From positions 25,810-89,809 of the forward strand of contig JAWKNJ010000027.1 in assembly GCA_041391765.1 (NCBI GenBank): a stretch of DNA of 64,000 nucleotides, given 5' to 3'. Below are positions 1-8,099 of this stretch, piece by piece (positions within the stretch are counted from its first letter, which is position 1; each line of letters begins with the position of its first letter). Under the pieces are notes generated by a model. It worked only from the letters and a program-made list of their open reading frames with translations. It made no database searches and was not told where the DNA came from. This stretch comes from SHAN690 sp041391765. Its GTDB lineage: Bacteria; Bacteroidota; Bacteroidia; Flavobacteriales_G; Salibacteraceae. Both the position numbers and the translations under genes were made by a program.

Positions 1-324
1 ATATTCCTGAAAGCCACCACTTGTGTTCATGCCAAGGTCGTAGCCGGTTACGATTACCTCATCGCCTTCTTTGAAGTTGGATGAATTGGAAGCGGCAACA
101 ATGCCACAAACATCAACTCCCGGTGTGTGTGGATAGTTTCTGGAAATGCCTCTATGCCCAGATGCCGAAAGCGCATCCTTGTAGTTGAGACCTGCAAAGG
201 ATGACTTGATCAACACCTCACCAGGAGGTAGATCCTTTACCTGCTTGCCTTCTATGCTACGTGAAAAGCGCCCGTCTTCGCCTTCACGAATAACGAGCGC
301 TTTAAATGTCAAATTATCGTCCAT
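1..324 (-). CDS. AcuI/YhdH-family MDR quinone oxidoreductase, N-terminal part
   Basis: The reverse strand gives an open frame from an ATG at 324 that runs off the left edge, so only the first 108 residues are visible. They fit the N-terminal GroES-like fold of zinc-free medium-chain dehydrogenases/reductases of the YhdH/AcuI (acrylyl-CoA reductase) group: GEVLIKSSFAGLNYKDAL, then a TPGVDVCGIV segment, then GDEVIVTGYDLG. The GLNYKD and PGID-like motifs are hallmarks of this family. Known members reduce acrylyl-CoA or quinone-like enones with NADPH. The NADPH-binding Rossmann domain lies outside the window, so the substrate cannot be judged. Confidence 0.85.
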   Translation of the reverse strand, partial: MDDNLTFKALVIREGEDGRFSRSIEGKQVKDLPPGEVLIKSSFAGLNYKDALSASGHRGISRNYPHTPGVDVCGIVAASNSSNFKEGDEVIVTGYDLGMNTSGGFQEY

Positions 325-357
325 GCCCCGAATGTAGACATCGGAGCTAGATTTCCA

Positions 358-1590
358 CTACTCCTTTACAACCCGAACCACTCGACTGGATTCTCCACCA
401 ACTTTTACACTTATGAAGTAAAGTCCGGCCGGTCCATCGATCATTGTCTCAATGAATGAAGTGCCGCTGGTGTGAGACTCAGATCGAACCAATCGCCCAT
501 CTGCGGCCATGACATCAACTCTAACATTATCCGAAGCGTTTGGAAGTTCGATGCTAACTCTGCCGTTGGTTGGGTTTGGATAAACACGAAGTTGAGCTAA
601 CCCTCCTTCGACAATTCCAACTGGCCCTGCATTAAAACATGCTGATGTATCAACGCAACCATTTAAAGTAATCTCCACAGCATAACTTCCATAAACTCCT
701 GGGGTAAATGACACATTCGTTTCTTCAGCAATTGGTTGAAAGTCGGGATCACAACTTAACCATTGGTATGAGACTCCTGATGAAACTTCATTTGAAGTAA
801 GAGCAAGAATCTCCTCCATGGTTCCTGTAACTTCAATTGAGGTTTCAATTTGAGTTATTACAAGATCCATAATAACAGTTGAATCACATCCCGTTGATGA
901 TGTCAATACGCCTTGATACTGTCCGCTTGATGTGTACGTCTGTCCATTGACAACCCACAAATAACTGTTGCACGCTGTCTCGCTGATGTTAGTAACGGAG
1001 CTACTGTTGATGGTCAAATCGGTTGTAATGATGCTGTCACAACCTCCCGTGGTCATAAGTGTATCTATATAAACACCTCCGGTGGTAACCACGTTCCCTC
1101 CAGGTAACTCATAAGAATCACAAGCCGAAACAGCTTGGTTCACGTATTGCGTTGAGTTCACGGTAAGGGTTACAAGCAAAAAGCTGTCGCATCCAAAAGA
1201 ATTGACCAATGTATCGATGTAGGTGCCTGACTCAGTCCAAACGTAATTGCCACTTGGAGAAACCATACTATCACAAGCCTGTGTGACCAGAACTCCATTA
1301 CTAGAGTTATTGATCGTCAAATCAATCGTCATGAAGCTGTCACAACCGGCCAGGTTGGTGATCGTATCCATGTAAATTCCTGAAATGGTCCACACGTCAT
1401 TTCCACTCGGTGATGTGTAGCTATTGCAGGCGGTTATTGTTTGGCTTGATGACGTACTATAATTAATGGTCAGGTTAAAGGTCATCACACTGTCGCAATT
1501 GTTTGCGTTTGGTATAGTGTCATTATAGACTCCTGAAGTAGTCCATGTATAGTTACCACTGGGAGAGGTGTAACTATTGCAGGCCGTCAT
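358..1590 (-). CDS. T9SS-sorted repeat protein, C-terminal fragment after a frameshift
   Basis: A 410-residue frame that starts inside a repeat and has no signal peptide. It holds five Cys-Asp-Ser repeats of about 43 residues (pattern SPSGNYxW, SGxYxDT, GCDS, LTI), a short Ig-like stretch, and a typical type A T9SS C-terminal sorting domain beginning LRVYPNPTNGRVSIELP near residue 330. Its ATG overlaps the TGA of the upstream frame as ATGA. The upstream frame carries the signal peptide and six units of the same repeat, so the two are best read as one secreted protein broken by a single missing base near 1595-1600. Without the upstream frame this part would stay in the cytoplasm. The break may be a real mutation or an assembly error; independent translation by ATGA coupling is possible but makes little biological sense. 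Confidence 0.8.
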   Translation of the reverse strand: MTACNSYTSPSGNYTWTTSGVYNDTIPNANNCDSVMTFNLTINYSTSSSQTITACNSYTSPSGNDVWTISGIYMDTITNLAGCDSFMTIDLTINNSSNGVLVTQACDSMVSPSGNYVWTESGTYIDTLVNSFGCDSFLLVTLTVNSTQYVNQAVSACDSYELPGGNVVTTGGVYIDTLMTTGGCDSIITTDLTINSSSVTNISETACNSYLWVVNGQTYTSSGQYQGVLTSSTGCDSTVIMDLVITQIETSIEVTGTMEEILALTSNEVSSGVSYQWLSCDPDFQPIAEETNVSFTPGVYGSYAVEITLNGCVDTSACFNAGPVGIVEGGLAQLRVYPNPTNGRVSIELPNASDNVRVDVMAADGRLVRSESHTSGTSFIETMIDGPAGLYFISVKVGGESSRVVRVVKE

Positions 1591-2515
1591 GGTTGTGGAG
1601 TAGAATGTGTAGGATTCACCGTCAGGTTAACCGTAATTATGCTATCACAGCCAATTGCATTCGGAATTGTATCCAAGTAAGTGTTTGATGAAGTCCACGT
1701 GTAGTTGCCACTTGGTGAGGTATAGCTGTCGCAGACTGTTGGTGAAACGGATCCAAACGAGTTGTGAATGATGGTCAAATTGATGGTCATGATGCTGTCG
1801 CATCCTTCACCATTCGCGATGGTGTCCATGTATGTACCTGAAGTCGTCCAAGTATAATTGCTACTTGGCGAGTCATAACTTTCACATGCTACAGGGTTAA
1901 TTGTCCCAAAGCTTGAGTGCTTAACAGACAAGGTGAATGTCATAATACTATCGCAGCCATTTGAATTGATAATGGTGTCAACATAAGTGCCATTTGCTGT
2001 CCATGTGTAGTTACCGCTTGGCGATTCCATGCTATCGCAAATCACCAAATTGAAACTCTGATAGGTCGTTGGCGAAACGGTTAGGTTAATTGTGATCACA
2101 CTGTCGCAGCCAACGGCATTGACAAGTGTGTCAGAATACGTGCCCGAACTATAATATGTGTAAAGTCCACTCGGAGAAGTGAAACTATCACAAACAACAG
2201 GGCTCATGGAACTTGAAGTGCTATTAAGGATCGTTAGGTTGATGGTCATTATACTGTCACATCCGGAAACATTCGTTACAGTATCCATATAGACACCTGT
2301 TGAAGTCCAAGTATAATTTCCACTGGGTGAATTGTAAGAGTCACAAGTGGTAACATTAATACTACTAGAATTCACATAACCAACTGTCAGGTAAACCGTA
2401 ATAATACTGTCGCAACCACTTGCAGCTAAGAGTGTGTCATAATAGGTTCCTGAAGTGTACCAAGTGTGTGCTCCGGTTGGTGACTGTGCAGAATCACAAG
2501 CAAACACAGTGAGGG
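860..2515 (-). repeat. Eleven tandem Cys-Asp-Ser protein repeats (about 130 bp period)
   Basis: Diverged direct repeats of about 130 bp encode units of the form CDSxxSPSGNYxWxxSG followed by YxDTxxNxxGCDS and a hydrophobic LTI/LTV strand. Six lie in the upstream frame and five in the downstream frame. The units differ at many synonymous and some non-synonymous positions, and the last two have drifted furthest (LPGGN and WVVNGQ in place of SPSGN). Each unit has two conserved Cys positions, one at each CDS/CNS motif, which could form a disulphide in the exported protein; that is inference. Confidence 0.85.
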
Positions 2516-3962
2516 TGTCAAGTCCAAGATTACATGGCCCCATTTTGTGCACATATCCATCAATTAGGTTGGCAGTTTTATTCACCACACCAAACCCCGG
2601 ATCAAAATCAACGGTGTTTTGATAGATGCCAGTTGAGTAAACAAACCCGCTTTCGTCTATGGCGATATCATATCCGCCTTCTGAACCAGCGCTACCCATT
2701 TGTTTAGCATAAACCAGATCACCAGCGGACGTGAGTTTCCATATGTACGAATCTGTAGCCCCTAGTGAATTCAAACTTAGCATACCTGCACTAGGATCAA
2801 AATCTACCGTGTTGCTAAAATGCCCTCCTATGTAAACATATTCAGATGTATCAACTGCAATATTGATTGCTCGATCTTCACCGGATCCTCCAGCCGTTTT
2901 TACCCATTGGAATGTTCCTGATGAATTCAATTTCAAGATAAACACATCACGATCGCCTAGGCTAGCAATATTCAATGTCGTAGCGCTTGGATTTAAATCA
3001 GCGGTTCCTTGAAAATCACCTCCAAGAAAAACATCCCCCAAATCGTTGATTACAACCGAGTTTCCAAAATCATCGGAAGTCCCCCCAACTGCCTTGACCC
3101 ACGTAAACGTGCCCGAGGTGTCAAGTTTAAGGACAAATGCATCACTGCCACCAGCCGATGTCAAGTTGGCTGTGCCAGCTCCCGGATCAAAATCTACCGT
3201 GTTTTGGTATGTGCCCGCCACTAGGACTTGGCCATTCCTAGCGTCAATACTCAAACCGAAATCATTGCCTGTGCTTCCAATTCTTTTAGCCCAAACGAAT
3301 GAGCCTGAACTTGAAAACTTGGCGATGAATATATCTGCGTTGCCTGCCGAAACTAAGTTTACTGTACCTGCTCCCGGATCAAAGTCTACAGTATTTTGAA
3401 AAGAACCTGTTACGTATACATTATTATCCTCATCAACAGCAATTGCCCGACCAAAGTCGGCCCCAGTCCCACCAATGCCAATACCCCAAGTATAATTTCC
3501 TGATGATGACAGCTTCGAGACGTAAATATCATTACCTCCATTACTCACCTTATTAACAGTGCCGGCATTTGGATCAAGATCAACAGTCCCTTGAAAAAAA
3601 CCAATTGAGTAAACATTGTTCCCGGTACCAACATCCAATCCTTGACCGCGGGTTTGACCTGTTCCTCCGATTTGTTTAGCCCAAACGAATCCACCAAATG
3701 CGTTAAGCTTTTGGATATAACCTTGAAAGGAACTGGCTGCATTTAATGTTGCAGAGCCCGCTCCTGGATCAAAGTCCGCAGACCCTAAAAAGTAGCCCGT
3801 AGTTAATGTAGCCCCGCCTAGATCTACACCAAGACTTGTACTTTGAATGATAGCGCTTCCGCTTCCGGTGATTGGGCTAACCCAGTTATAGGCTGCGTCC
3901 TGCGCAAATCCTTGTATAGCAATAAAAATAATTAGACAAACAGTGTGTAAAGTCCTTCTCAT
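1587..3962 (-). CDS. Secreted SBBP-like propeller plus Cys-Asp-Ser repeat protein, N-terminal part
   Basis: 791 residues beginning with a signal peptide (MRRTLHTVCLIIFIAIQGFA, cleavage before QDA). Residues about 30-470 contain seven repeats of 58-60 residues, each with a DFDPGAGT-like motif followed by a VxKLxSSGxxxW strand and a GGTGxD turn, resembling SBBP beta-propeller repeats; seven copies would close a seven-bladed propeller. From about residue 480 there are six Cys-Asp-Ser repeats. The frame ends with a TGA in the linker after the sixth repeat, where the same repeats continue in the -1 frame. It therefore lacks a T9SS sorting domain of its own and would be exported to the periplasm but not sorted to the surface. 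An adhesin-like or cell-surface role is inferred from architecture only. Confidence 0.85.
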   Translation of the reverse strand: MRRTLHTVCLIIFIAIQGFAQDAAYNWVSPITGSGSAIIQSTSLGVDLGGATLTTGYFLGSADFDPGAGSATLNAASSFQGYIQKLNAFGGFVWAKQIGGTGQTRGQGLDVGTGNNVYSIGFFQGTVDLDPNAGTVNKVSNGGNDIYVSKLSSSGNYTWGIGIGGTGADFGRAIAVDEDNNVYVTGSFQNTVDFDPGAGTVNLVSAGNADIFIAKFSSSGSFVWAKRIGSTGNDFGLSIDARNGQVLVAGTYQNTVDFDPGAGTANLTSAGGSDAFVLKLDTSGTFTWVKAVGGTSDDFGNSVVINDLGDVFLGGDFQGTADLNPSATTLNIASLGDRDVFILKLNSSGTFQWVKTAGGSGEDRAINIAVDTSEYVYIGGHFSNTVDFDPSAGMLSLNSLGATDSYIWKLTSAGDLVYAKQMGSAGSEGGYDIAIDESGFVYSTGIYQNTVDFDPGFGVVNKTANLIDGYVHKMGPCNLGLDTLTVFACDSAQSPTGAHTWYTSGTYYDTLLAASGCDSIITVYLTVGYVNSSSINVTTCDSYNSPSGNYTWTSTGVYMDTVTNVSGCDSIMTINLTILNSTSSSMSPVVCDSFTSPSGLYTYYSSGTYSDTLVNAVGCDSVITINLTVSPTTYQSFNLVICDSMESPSGNYTWTANGTYVDTIINSNGCDSIMTFTLSVKHSSFGTINPVACESYDSPSSNYTWTTSGTYMDTIANGEGCDSIMTINLTIIHNSFGSVSPTVCDSYTSPSGNYTWTSSNTYLDTIPNAIGCDSIITVNLTVNPTHSTPQP
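2540..3800 (-). repeat. Seven DFDPGAGT (SBBP-like) propeller repeats
   Basis: Seven coding repeats of roughly 175-180 bp, each centred on DFDPGAG or a variant (DLDPNAG, DLNPSAT, DFDPSAG, DFDPGFG). The Asp-rich DxDPxxG loop resembles calcium-binding loops of secreted propellers. The repeats are contiguous and end just before the first Cys-Asp-Ser unit. Confidence 0.75.
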
Positions 3963-4086
3963 CGTAGTGGCATTTAGTTTCTAACAATAGACGAATTAAT
4001 CGCCAAAGCTAAAGGCTCATACGGAACTTAAAGTTAAATGTTCCATAAGCTAAGCTTACAAATTAAAACACTGATGATTTTAAAGG

Positions 4087-4656
4087 CTAAGATTCCTTTT
4101 TGTCGAGATTCATTGCTTTAAATTTTTCAAGCAACTCCTCCTCACTTAAAGTCAGGTTTTCAATGGCAGACTTGGCGTCTGCAGCTAATCTGTGGTTTGG
4201 GTATCGATCAATCAGCGCTTGATAGGACTTAACGGCCATGGCATGATTGTTCATATAGTTTTCACAAATAAACCCCTTGAATAGCATCATTTCTGGTGCC
4301 CTGTCAAACTTTGGAAACTCATTTATTAACCTATCAAGTAAATTCAACGCAGCTTGATACTCACCTAATCCAACGCTCAAATCCGCAGCCTTAAATAAAT
4401 AATCAGCAGTGATTGAATCCTTCGGATTAACTGATATATAATTCCGATAAAGCGTCACCAGTTCCTTTGCCTTAGCTCTTCCAAGACTATTACCAATATC
4501 TGGATTCCCAATTTGCTTCTCCTTTTCCATAATCTCAGTTCGCCTTGACTCTGCGGATTGAGGAGCAAGCTTTCCATCCAAGGTCGGTTGGTCTCCATTT
4601 GAACATCCAACGGTAACTGAAACGATCACAACAAGTAATATTCCAATTCTTTTCAT
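4087..4656 (-). CDS. TPR lipoprotein
   Basis: 189 residues with a lipoprotein signal (MKRIGILLVVIVSVTVGC; Cys18 would be lipidated). The rest is helical with tetratricopeptide-like repeats: one around LYRNYISVNPKDSITADYLF, another around AALNLLDRLINEFPKFDRAP, and a third around AVKSYQALIDRYPNHRLA. The arrangement recalls BamD/YbgF-type envelope scaffold lipoproteins, but it is too short and diverged for a firm name. It overlaps the end of def by four bases (ATGA), so it is translationally coupled as the last gene of a ruvX-def unit. Its partner is unknown. Confidence 0.8.
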   Translation of the reverse strand: MKRIGILLVVIVSVTVGCSNGDQPTLDGKLAPQSAESRRTEIMEKEKQIGNPDIGNSLGRAKAKELVTLYRNYISVNPKDSITADYLFKAADLSVGLGEYQAALNLLDRLINEFPKFDRAPEMMLFKGFICENYMNNHAMAVKSYQALIDRYPNHRLAADAKSAIENLTLSEEELLEKFKAMNLDKKES

Positions 4657-5246
4657 CTTTTCGCAAATCTCATTTTATAATCCGCATTCACTTTGCCAAC
4701 CGCTATATCATTCAGCTTCTTTTTCAAAAACTGTTTTCTAATCGGATTGAGTCTATCCGTAAATAACACTCCCTCAATATGATCATACTCATGTTGAATG
4801 ACACGCGCCTTGTATCCATCAAACTCCTCTTCCTTCAATTGGAATTGTTCATCATAATATTCAATGACAATTTTCTCTCTTCTCAATACATCCTCACGAA
4901 TTCCAGGAATACTAAGACATCCCTCATTGAAAGCCCACTTTTCACCGTCTTCTTCAACAATGATTGGATTGATAAACACTCGCTTAAAACCTTCTAGTGC
5001 TTGAAGCCTTTTTCTCTCTTCAGCGTCTTCCTCCTCATCTGCAGCTTCAGCAAAAGGAGTAGTATCCACCACGAAAAGCCTAATACCCAAGCCAACCTGA
5101 GGAGCTGCAAGTCCTACACCATAAGCATTCTTCATGGTTTCAAACATGTCTTCAATCAAAGTATCTAACTGCGGATACTCCTTGGTGATGTCCTCAGCTT
5201 CTTGCTTTAGAATCGGGTCTCCATATGCTACTATCGGTAAAATCAT
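4653..5246 (-). CDS. def: Peptide deformylase
   Basis: Removes the formyl group from the N-terminal methionine of nascent proteins. All three family motifs are present: GVGLAAPQVG at residues 43-52, EGCLSIPG with the metal-ligand Cys110, and HEYDH at 152-156 with the two metal-ligand histidines and catalytic Glu153. At 197 residues it is slightly long because of an acidic insert around residues 75-90 (DEEEDAEERKR), which I believe is common in Bacteroidota enzymes. It starts three bases after the ruvX stop and overlaps the following TPR lipoprotein gene. Confidence 0.97.
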   Translation of the reverse strand: MILPIVAYGDPILKQEAEDITKEYPQLDTLIEDMFETMKNAYGVGLAAPQVGLGIRLFVVDTTPFAEAADEEEDAEERKRLQALEGFKRVFINPIIVEEDGEKWAFNEGCLSIPGIREDVLRREKIVIEYYDEQFQLKEEEFDGYKARVIQHEYDHIEGVLFTDRLNPIRKQFLKKKLNDIAVGKVNADYKMRFAKR

Positions 5247-5249
5247 TCC

Positions 5250-5660
5250 CTATCCTCTATTCAAATATTCCTGCAAAAGTAATGTTGCGCTAATCTTATC
5301 AAGAGTTTCTTTGTTTCTGCGGTTGGATTTGTTTACACCTGAGTTTGATAACGTTTGAGCTGCAATTTTGCTAGTAAAACGCTCGTCAAGTCTGGCAATT
5401 TGTATCGATGGAAACTGCTTCGCAAACTCATCAATGAACAATTTGATGTTTCGTTCGATTTCAAAATCGCTTCCATCTAAACGTTTTGGATAGCCAACAA
5501 CAAGCCTATCAAAAGGTTTTTCAATGTGCAATACTTTCAGTTTCACCATTAATTCTTGGGTACTCACAGTATCCAACCCATTGGCTATCATGGCCAACGG
5601 ATCGGATATAGCTATTCCGGTTCGTTTTAAACCAAAATCGATCGCTGCCACCCTTGCCAT
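5250..5660 (-). CDS. ruvX: RuvX/YqgF pre-16S rRNA nuclease, Holliday junction resolvase family
   Basis: 136 residues from the ATG at 5660 (MARVAAIDFGLKRTGIAISD). The frame stays open further upstream, but the AIDFG strand that starts the RNase H-like fold lies just after this ATG, and a good promoter box ends only four bases before it. Conserved features are the first acidic residue in AIDFG, VVGYPKRLDGS in the middle, and LDERFTSKIA near the end. Known members (YqgF) process the 5' end of 16S rRNA and resemble RuvC. It heads a unit with def and the TPR lipoprotein. Confidence 0.93.
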   Translation of the reverse strand: MARVAAIDFGLKRTGIAISDPLAMIANGLDTVSTQELMVKLKVLHIEKPFDRLVVGYPKRLDGSDFEIERNIKLFIDEFAKQFPSIQIARLDERFTSKIAAQTLSNSGVNKSNRRNKETLDKISATLLLQEYLNRG

Positions 5661-5664
5661 TACC

Positions 5665-5697
5665 CAAATGTAGTGGTTCCGCCTTGTGGTGCTCAAA
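5665..5697 (-). promoter_or_regulatory. Promoter of ruvX (TTTG-N21-TACATTTG)
   Basis: On the minus strand, TTTG (5697-5694) is followed by 21 bases and then TACATTTG (5672-5665), a full match to the Bacteroidota -33/-7 consensus. The -7 box ends four bases before the ruvX ATG, so the transcript should begin at or next to the start codon. It lies directly beside the oppositely oriented dapD box. Confidence 0.7.
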
Positions 5698-5700
5698 GCA

Positions 5701-5708
5701 TACTTTTG
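5701..5708 (+). promoter_or_regulatory. Candidate -7 box of dapD (TACTTTTG)
   Basis: TACTTTTG matches TAnnTTTG exactly and lies 23 bases before the favoured dapD ATG (5732). No good TTTG lies at the usual distance upstream; the nearest is TTG 14 bases away. The box is four bases from the -33 element of ruvX on the other strand, so the two promoters are interlocked. Confidence 0.5.
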
Positions 5709-5731
5709 TAGCGGAAAAAATGGGAGCAAGT

Positions 5732-6559
5732 ATGGCAATATCAAGGAAGGAAATGGAAGAGCTGGTGAACAAAGCTTGGGAGAACCGCGCTTTACTGAGT
5801 TCAACCGAAGTCATTGAATGCATCGAAGCAATGATCGACTTGGTTGACAAAGGCCAACTCAGAACAGCTGAACCTACGAGCAATGGATGGCAAGTGAATG
5901 ATTGGGTTAAAAAGGCCGTGATTCTCTATTTCCCTTTGCGAAAGATGGAAACCATTGAAGCCGGACCTATGGAGTTCCATGACAAAATGAAATTGAAAAC
6001 CGGCTACGCAGAAAAAGGAATACGTGTCGTTCCTCACGCAGTGGCTCGATACGGAGCATACATTTCGAGTGGCGTAGTCATGATGCCGTCTTATGTGAAC
6101 ATTGGAGCATATGTGGATGAAGGAACGATGGTGGACACATGGGCAACCGTTGGTAGTTGTGCTCAAATTGGAAGGAACGTTCATCTGAGTGGTGGTGTTG
6201 GAATTGGAGGAGTGTTAGAGCCTGTTCAAGCAGCGCCAGTGATTGTAGAAGACAATTGCTTCATTGGTTCTCGATGTATAATCGTAGAAGGAGTTCATGT
6301 TGAAGAAGGCGCGGTTTTGGGAGCAAACGTAGTGCTCACTAAAAGCACCAAAATAATTGATGTGACAGGCAATGAACCTGTTGAACTCCGCGGTCGGGTT
6401 CCTGCAAGGTCCGTGGTGATCCCAGGATCTATGCCAAAAGAATTTAATGCAGGAACTTACAATGTTCCTTGTGCGCTGATCATTGGAAAGCGCAAGGCCA
6501 GCACCGATGAAAAAACATCGCTAAACGAAGTACTTCGAGATTTCCAAGTCGCAGTTTGA
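5732..6559 (+). CDS. dapD: 2,3,4,5-tetrahydropyridine-2,6-dicarboxylate N-succinyltransferase
   Basis: Catalyses the succinyl-CoA-dependent step of the succinylase pathway to meso-diaminopimelate and lysine, feeding peptidoglycan. From the ATG at 5732 the protein is 275 residues, close to E. coli DapD (274). It has the helical N-terminal domain, then hexapeptide repeats of a left-handed beta helix (VMMPSYVNIGAYVDEGTMVD, then GSCAQIGRNVHLSGG), and a C-terminal PARSVVIPGSMP segment. An alternative ATG lies four codons upstream at 5720. It is the first gene of the plus-strand run, and its stop overlaps the start of the glycosyltransferase. Confidence 0.96.
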   Translation: MAISRKEMEELVNKAWENRALLSSTEVIECIEAMIDLVDKGQLRTAEPTSNGWQVNDWVKKAVILYFPLRKMETIEAGPMEFHDKMKLKTGYAEKGIRVVPHAVARYGAYISSGVVMMPSYVNIGAYVDEGTMVDTWATVGSCAQIGRNVHLSGGVGIGGVLEPVQAAPVIVEDNCFIGSRCIIVEGVHVEEGAVLGANVVLTKSTKIIDVTGNEPVELRGRVPARSVVIPGSMPKEFNAGTYNVPCALIIGKRKASTDEKTSLNEVLRDFQVAV

Positions 6560-7542
6560 TCGATTCTCCCAAAATACTTGTCATTCAGACCAGCTTCATA
6601 GGTGACGCTATCTTGGCCTCTGCCATGCTTGAAAGCATTCACTTTGAAATACCCGGGGCCAGAATTCACCTATTAGTTAGAAAGGGAAATGAAGGACTAT
6701 TCAAGAACCATCCGTTTTTGGATGAATTGCTAGTCTGGGACAAACTAAATCATAAACTACGCGGACTTCTAAAGCTAATCAATACTGTCAGAGTCAATAA
6801 ATACGATGCGGTTATTAACGCGCATCGATTTATGAGTTCCGGTTTAATAACCGCTCTATCATCAGCACGTCATAAAGTAGGATTCGATAAAAATCCCATG
6901 TCATTATTCTTCACCAATAAAGTGAAGCACGAGTTTAACGGAGAACATGAAATTGCTCGAAACCACCTTCTTTTAAAACCTATTCTGAATTCCAAAGAGC
7001 CCCTAAAGCCAAAACTCTATCCAAGCGCTGAGGATGAAGCGGCAATCGCAGAGTATAGAAGTGAACTATTCTATTGCTTATTTCCTGCATCACAGTGGTT
7101 TACGAAACAATGGCCTGAAACAAGGTGGGTTGAACTTGCTGATCAACTACCCGCAAACGCAATGATCCATTTAATGGGAGGAATATCAGATCAAGAAATC
7201 TGTGAACAAATTCGAAGTCAGTCTAAGCGCAAGGAATCTATAATAGTACTCGCAGGCAAACTTTCATTATTGCAATCAACCGCGCTCATGAAATACGCAA
7301 AAATGAATTTCACAAACGACTCATCTCCAACACATTTAGCCAGCTCGATTAATGCTCCAGTTACGGTTATTTATTGCAGCACGGTTCCAGCTTTTGGATT
7401 TGGCCCATTAAGCGATGTAAGCCAAATTATTGAAACTGACATTCCTTTGGAATGTCGACCATGCGGTCTTCACGGTCATAGGCACTGTCCAAAAAACCAT
7501 TTCAACTGCGGAGCGTCAATCGAAGCCTCAGAAGCGCTATGA
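6556..7542 (+). CDS. Glycosyltransferase family 9 (heptosyltransferase-like)
   Basis: 328 residues. The start is a TTG overlapping the dapD stop; the conserved GT9 opening strand (KILVIQTSFIGDAILAS) begins at residue 6, and no ATG lies nearer than codon 24, so TTG is well supported. It also shows the GT9 acceptor-side HKVGFDK segment, the FPASQWFTKQWP region that follows the inter-domain linker, and NDSSPTHLASS in the nucleotide-sugar site (usually NDSGPMHLA). Homologues such as WaaC/WaaF add heptose to lipopolysaccharide core; the actual sugar and acceptor cannot be told here. Placement after dapD suggests an envelope role. Confidence 0.9.
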   Translation: MIDSPKILVIQTSFIGDAILASAMLESIHFEIPGARIHLLVRKGNEGLFKNHPFLDELLVWDKLNHKLRGLLKLINTVRVNKYDAVINAHRFMSSGLITALSSARHKVGFDKNPMSLFFTNKVKHEFNGEHEIARNHLLLKPILNSKEPLKPKLYPSAEDEAAIAEYRSELFYCLFPASQWFTKQWPETRWVELADQLPANAMIHLMGGISDQEICEQIRSQSKRKESIIVLAGKLSLLQSTALMKYAKMNFTNDSSPTHLASSINAPVTVIYCSTVPAFGFGPLSDVSQIIETDIPLECRPCGLHGHRHCPKNHFNCGASIEASEAL

Positions 7543-8099
7543 ATTTGAACGAACAGATATCAGAATCAATTAACGCACTTAGATCAGGTGGTGTAATTCT
7601 TTGTCCGTCAGATACCATCGCAAGTCTGTCTTGCGATGCCGCACGGCCGGATGCCATCGAACGCATTTTCGAAATAAAGGCCAGGCCATCAGAAAAACGC
7701 ATGATCATCCTTGTTTCGTCCGTTACCATGCTTGAAGGATATGTTCAAGATATTCCTGATTCTGCATACCAACTGATCGACCTTAGTGACGACCCACTCA
7801 CCATAGTTTATCCTTCAGCGAAAATGCTTCCTGAAATTTGCCGGGCAGAGGATGGTTCGGTTGGAATCCGAGTCGCGAAGGACGGATTCATTAAAACATT
7901 GATTGAACGATTTCGAAAACCAATCATTTCAACCTCTGCGAACATTAGCGGTCAAGATGCCCCATTGAAAGTCAGCGATGTTGTTAGTGAAGTCAAGAAG
8001 CAGGTAGATCTAGTAGTTGATTTGGAAGAGTACCGAGAAAAGCCATCTTCTATTGTGAAGTTCAATTCTGATGGATCATTCAAAATCATTCGCAAATAG
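7539..8099 (+). CDS. tsaC: L-threonylcarbamoyladenylate synthase (Sua5/YciO/YrdC family)
   Basis: Makes threonylcarbamoyl-AMP from threonine, bicarbonate and ATP for t6A37 modification of ANN-decoding tRNAs. The 186 residues are a stand-alone YrdC domain without the Sua5 C-terminal extension: SGGVILCPSDTIASLSC near the start, KARPSEKRMIIL in the KRP-type ATP/substrate motif, and STSANISG at about 130-140. Its ATG overlaps the previous stop (ATGA). It is followed with no gap by cca. Confidence 0.92.
   Translation: MNLNEQISESINALRSGGVILCPSDTIASLSCDAARPDAIERIFEIKARPSEKRMIILVSSVTMLEGYVQDIPDSAYQLIDLSDDPLTIVYPSAKMLPEICRAEDGSVGIRVAKDGFIKTLIERFRKPIISTSANISGQDAPLKVSDVVSEVKKQVDLVVDLEEYREKPSSIVKFNSDGSFKIIRK

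Noticed and set aside
1580..1600. Programmed -1 frameshift at the ATGA overlap
   Set aside because: No slippery heptamer of the X XXY YYZ type and no following pseudoknot is seen; a missing base restores the exact repeat spacing, so a mutation or error is simpler.
860..2515. Regularly spaced repeats that might be a CRISPR array
   Set aside because: The repeats are about 130 bp, diverged, and in frame within a coding gene with a T9SS tail; there are no unique spacers or cas genes.
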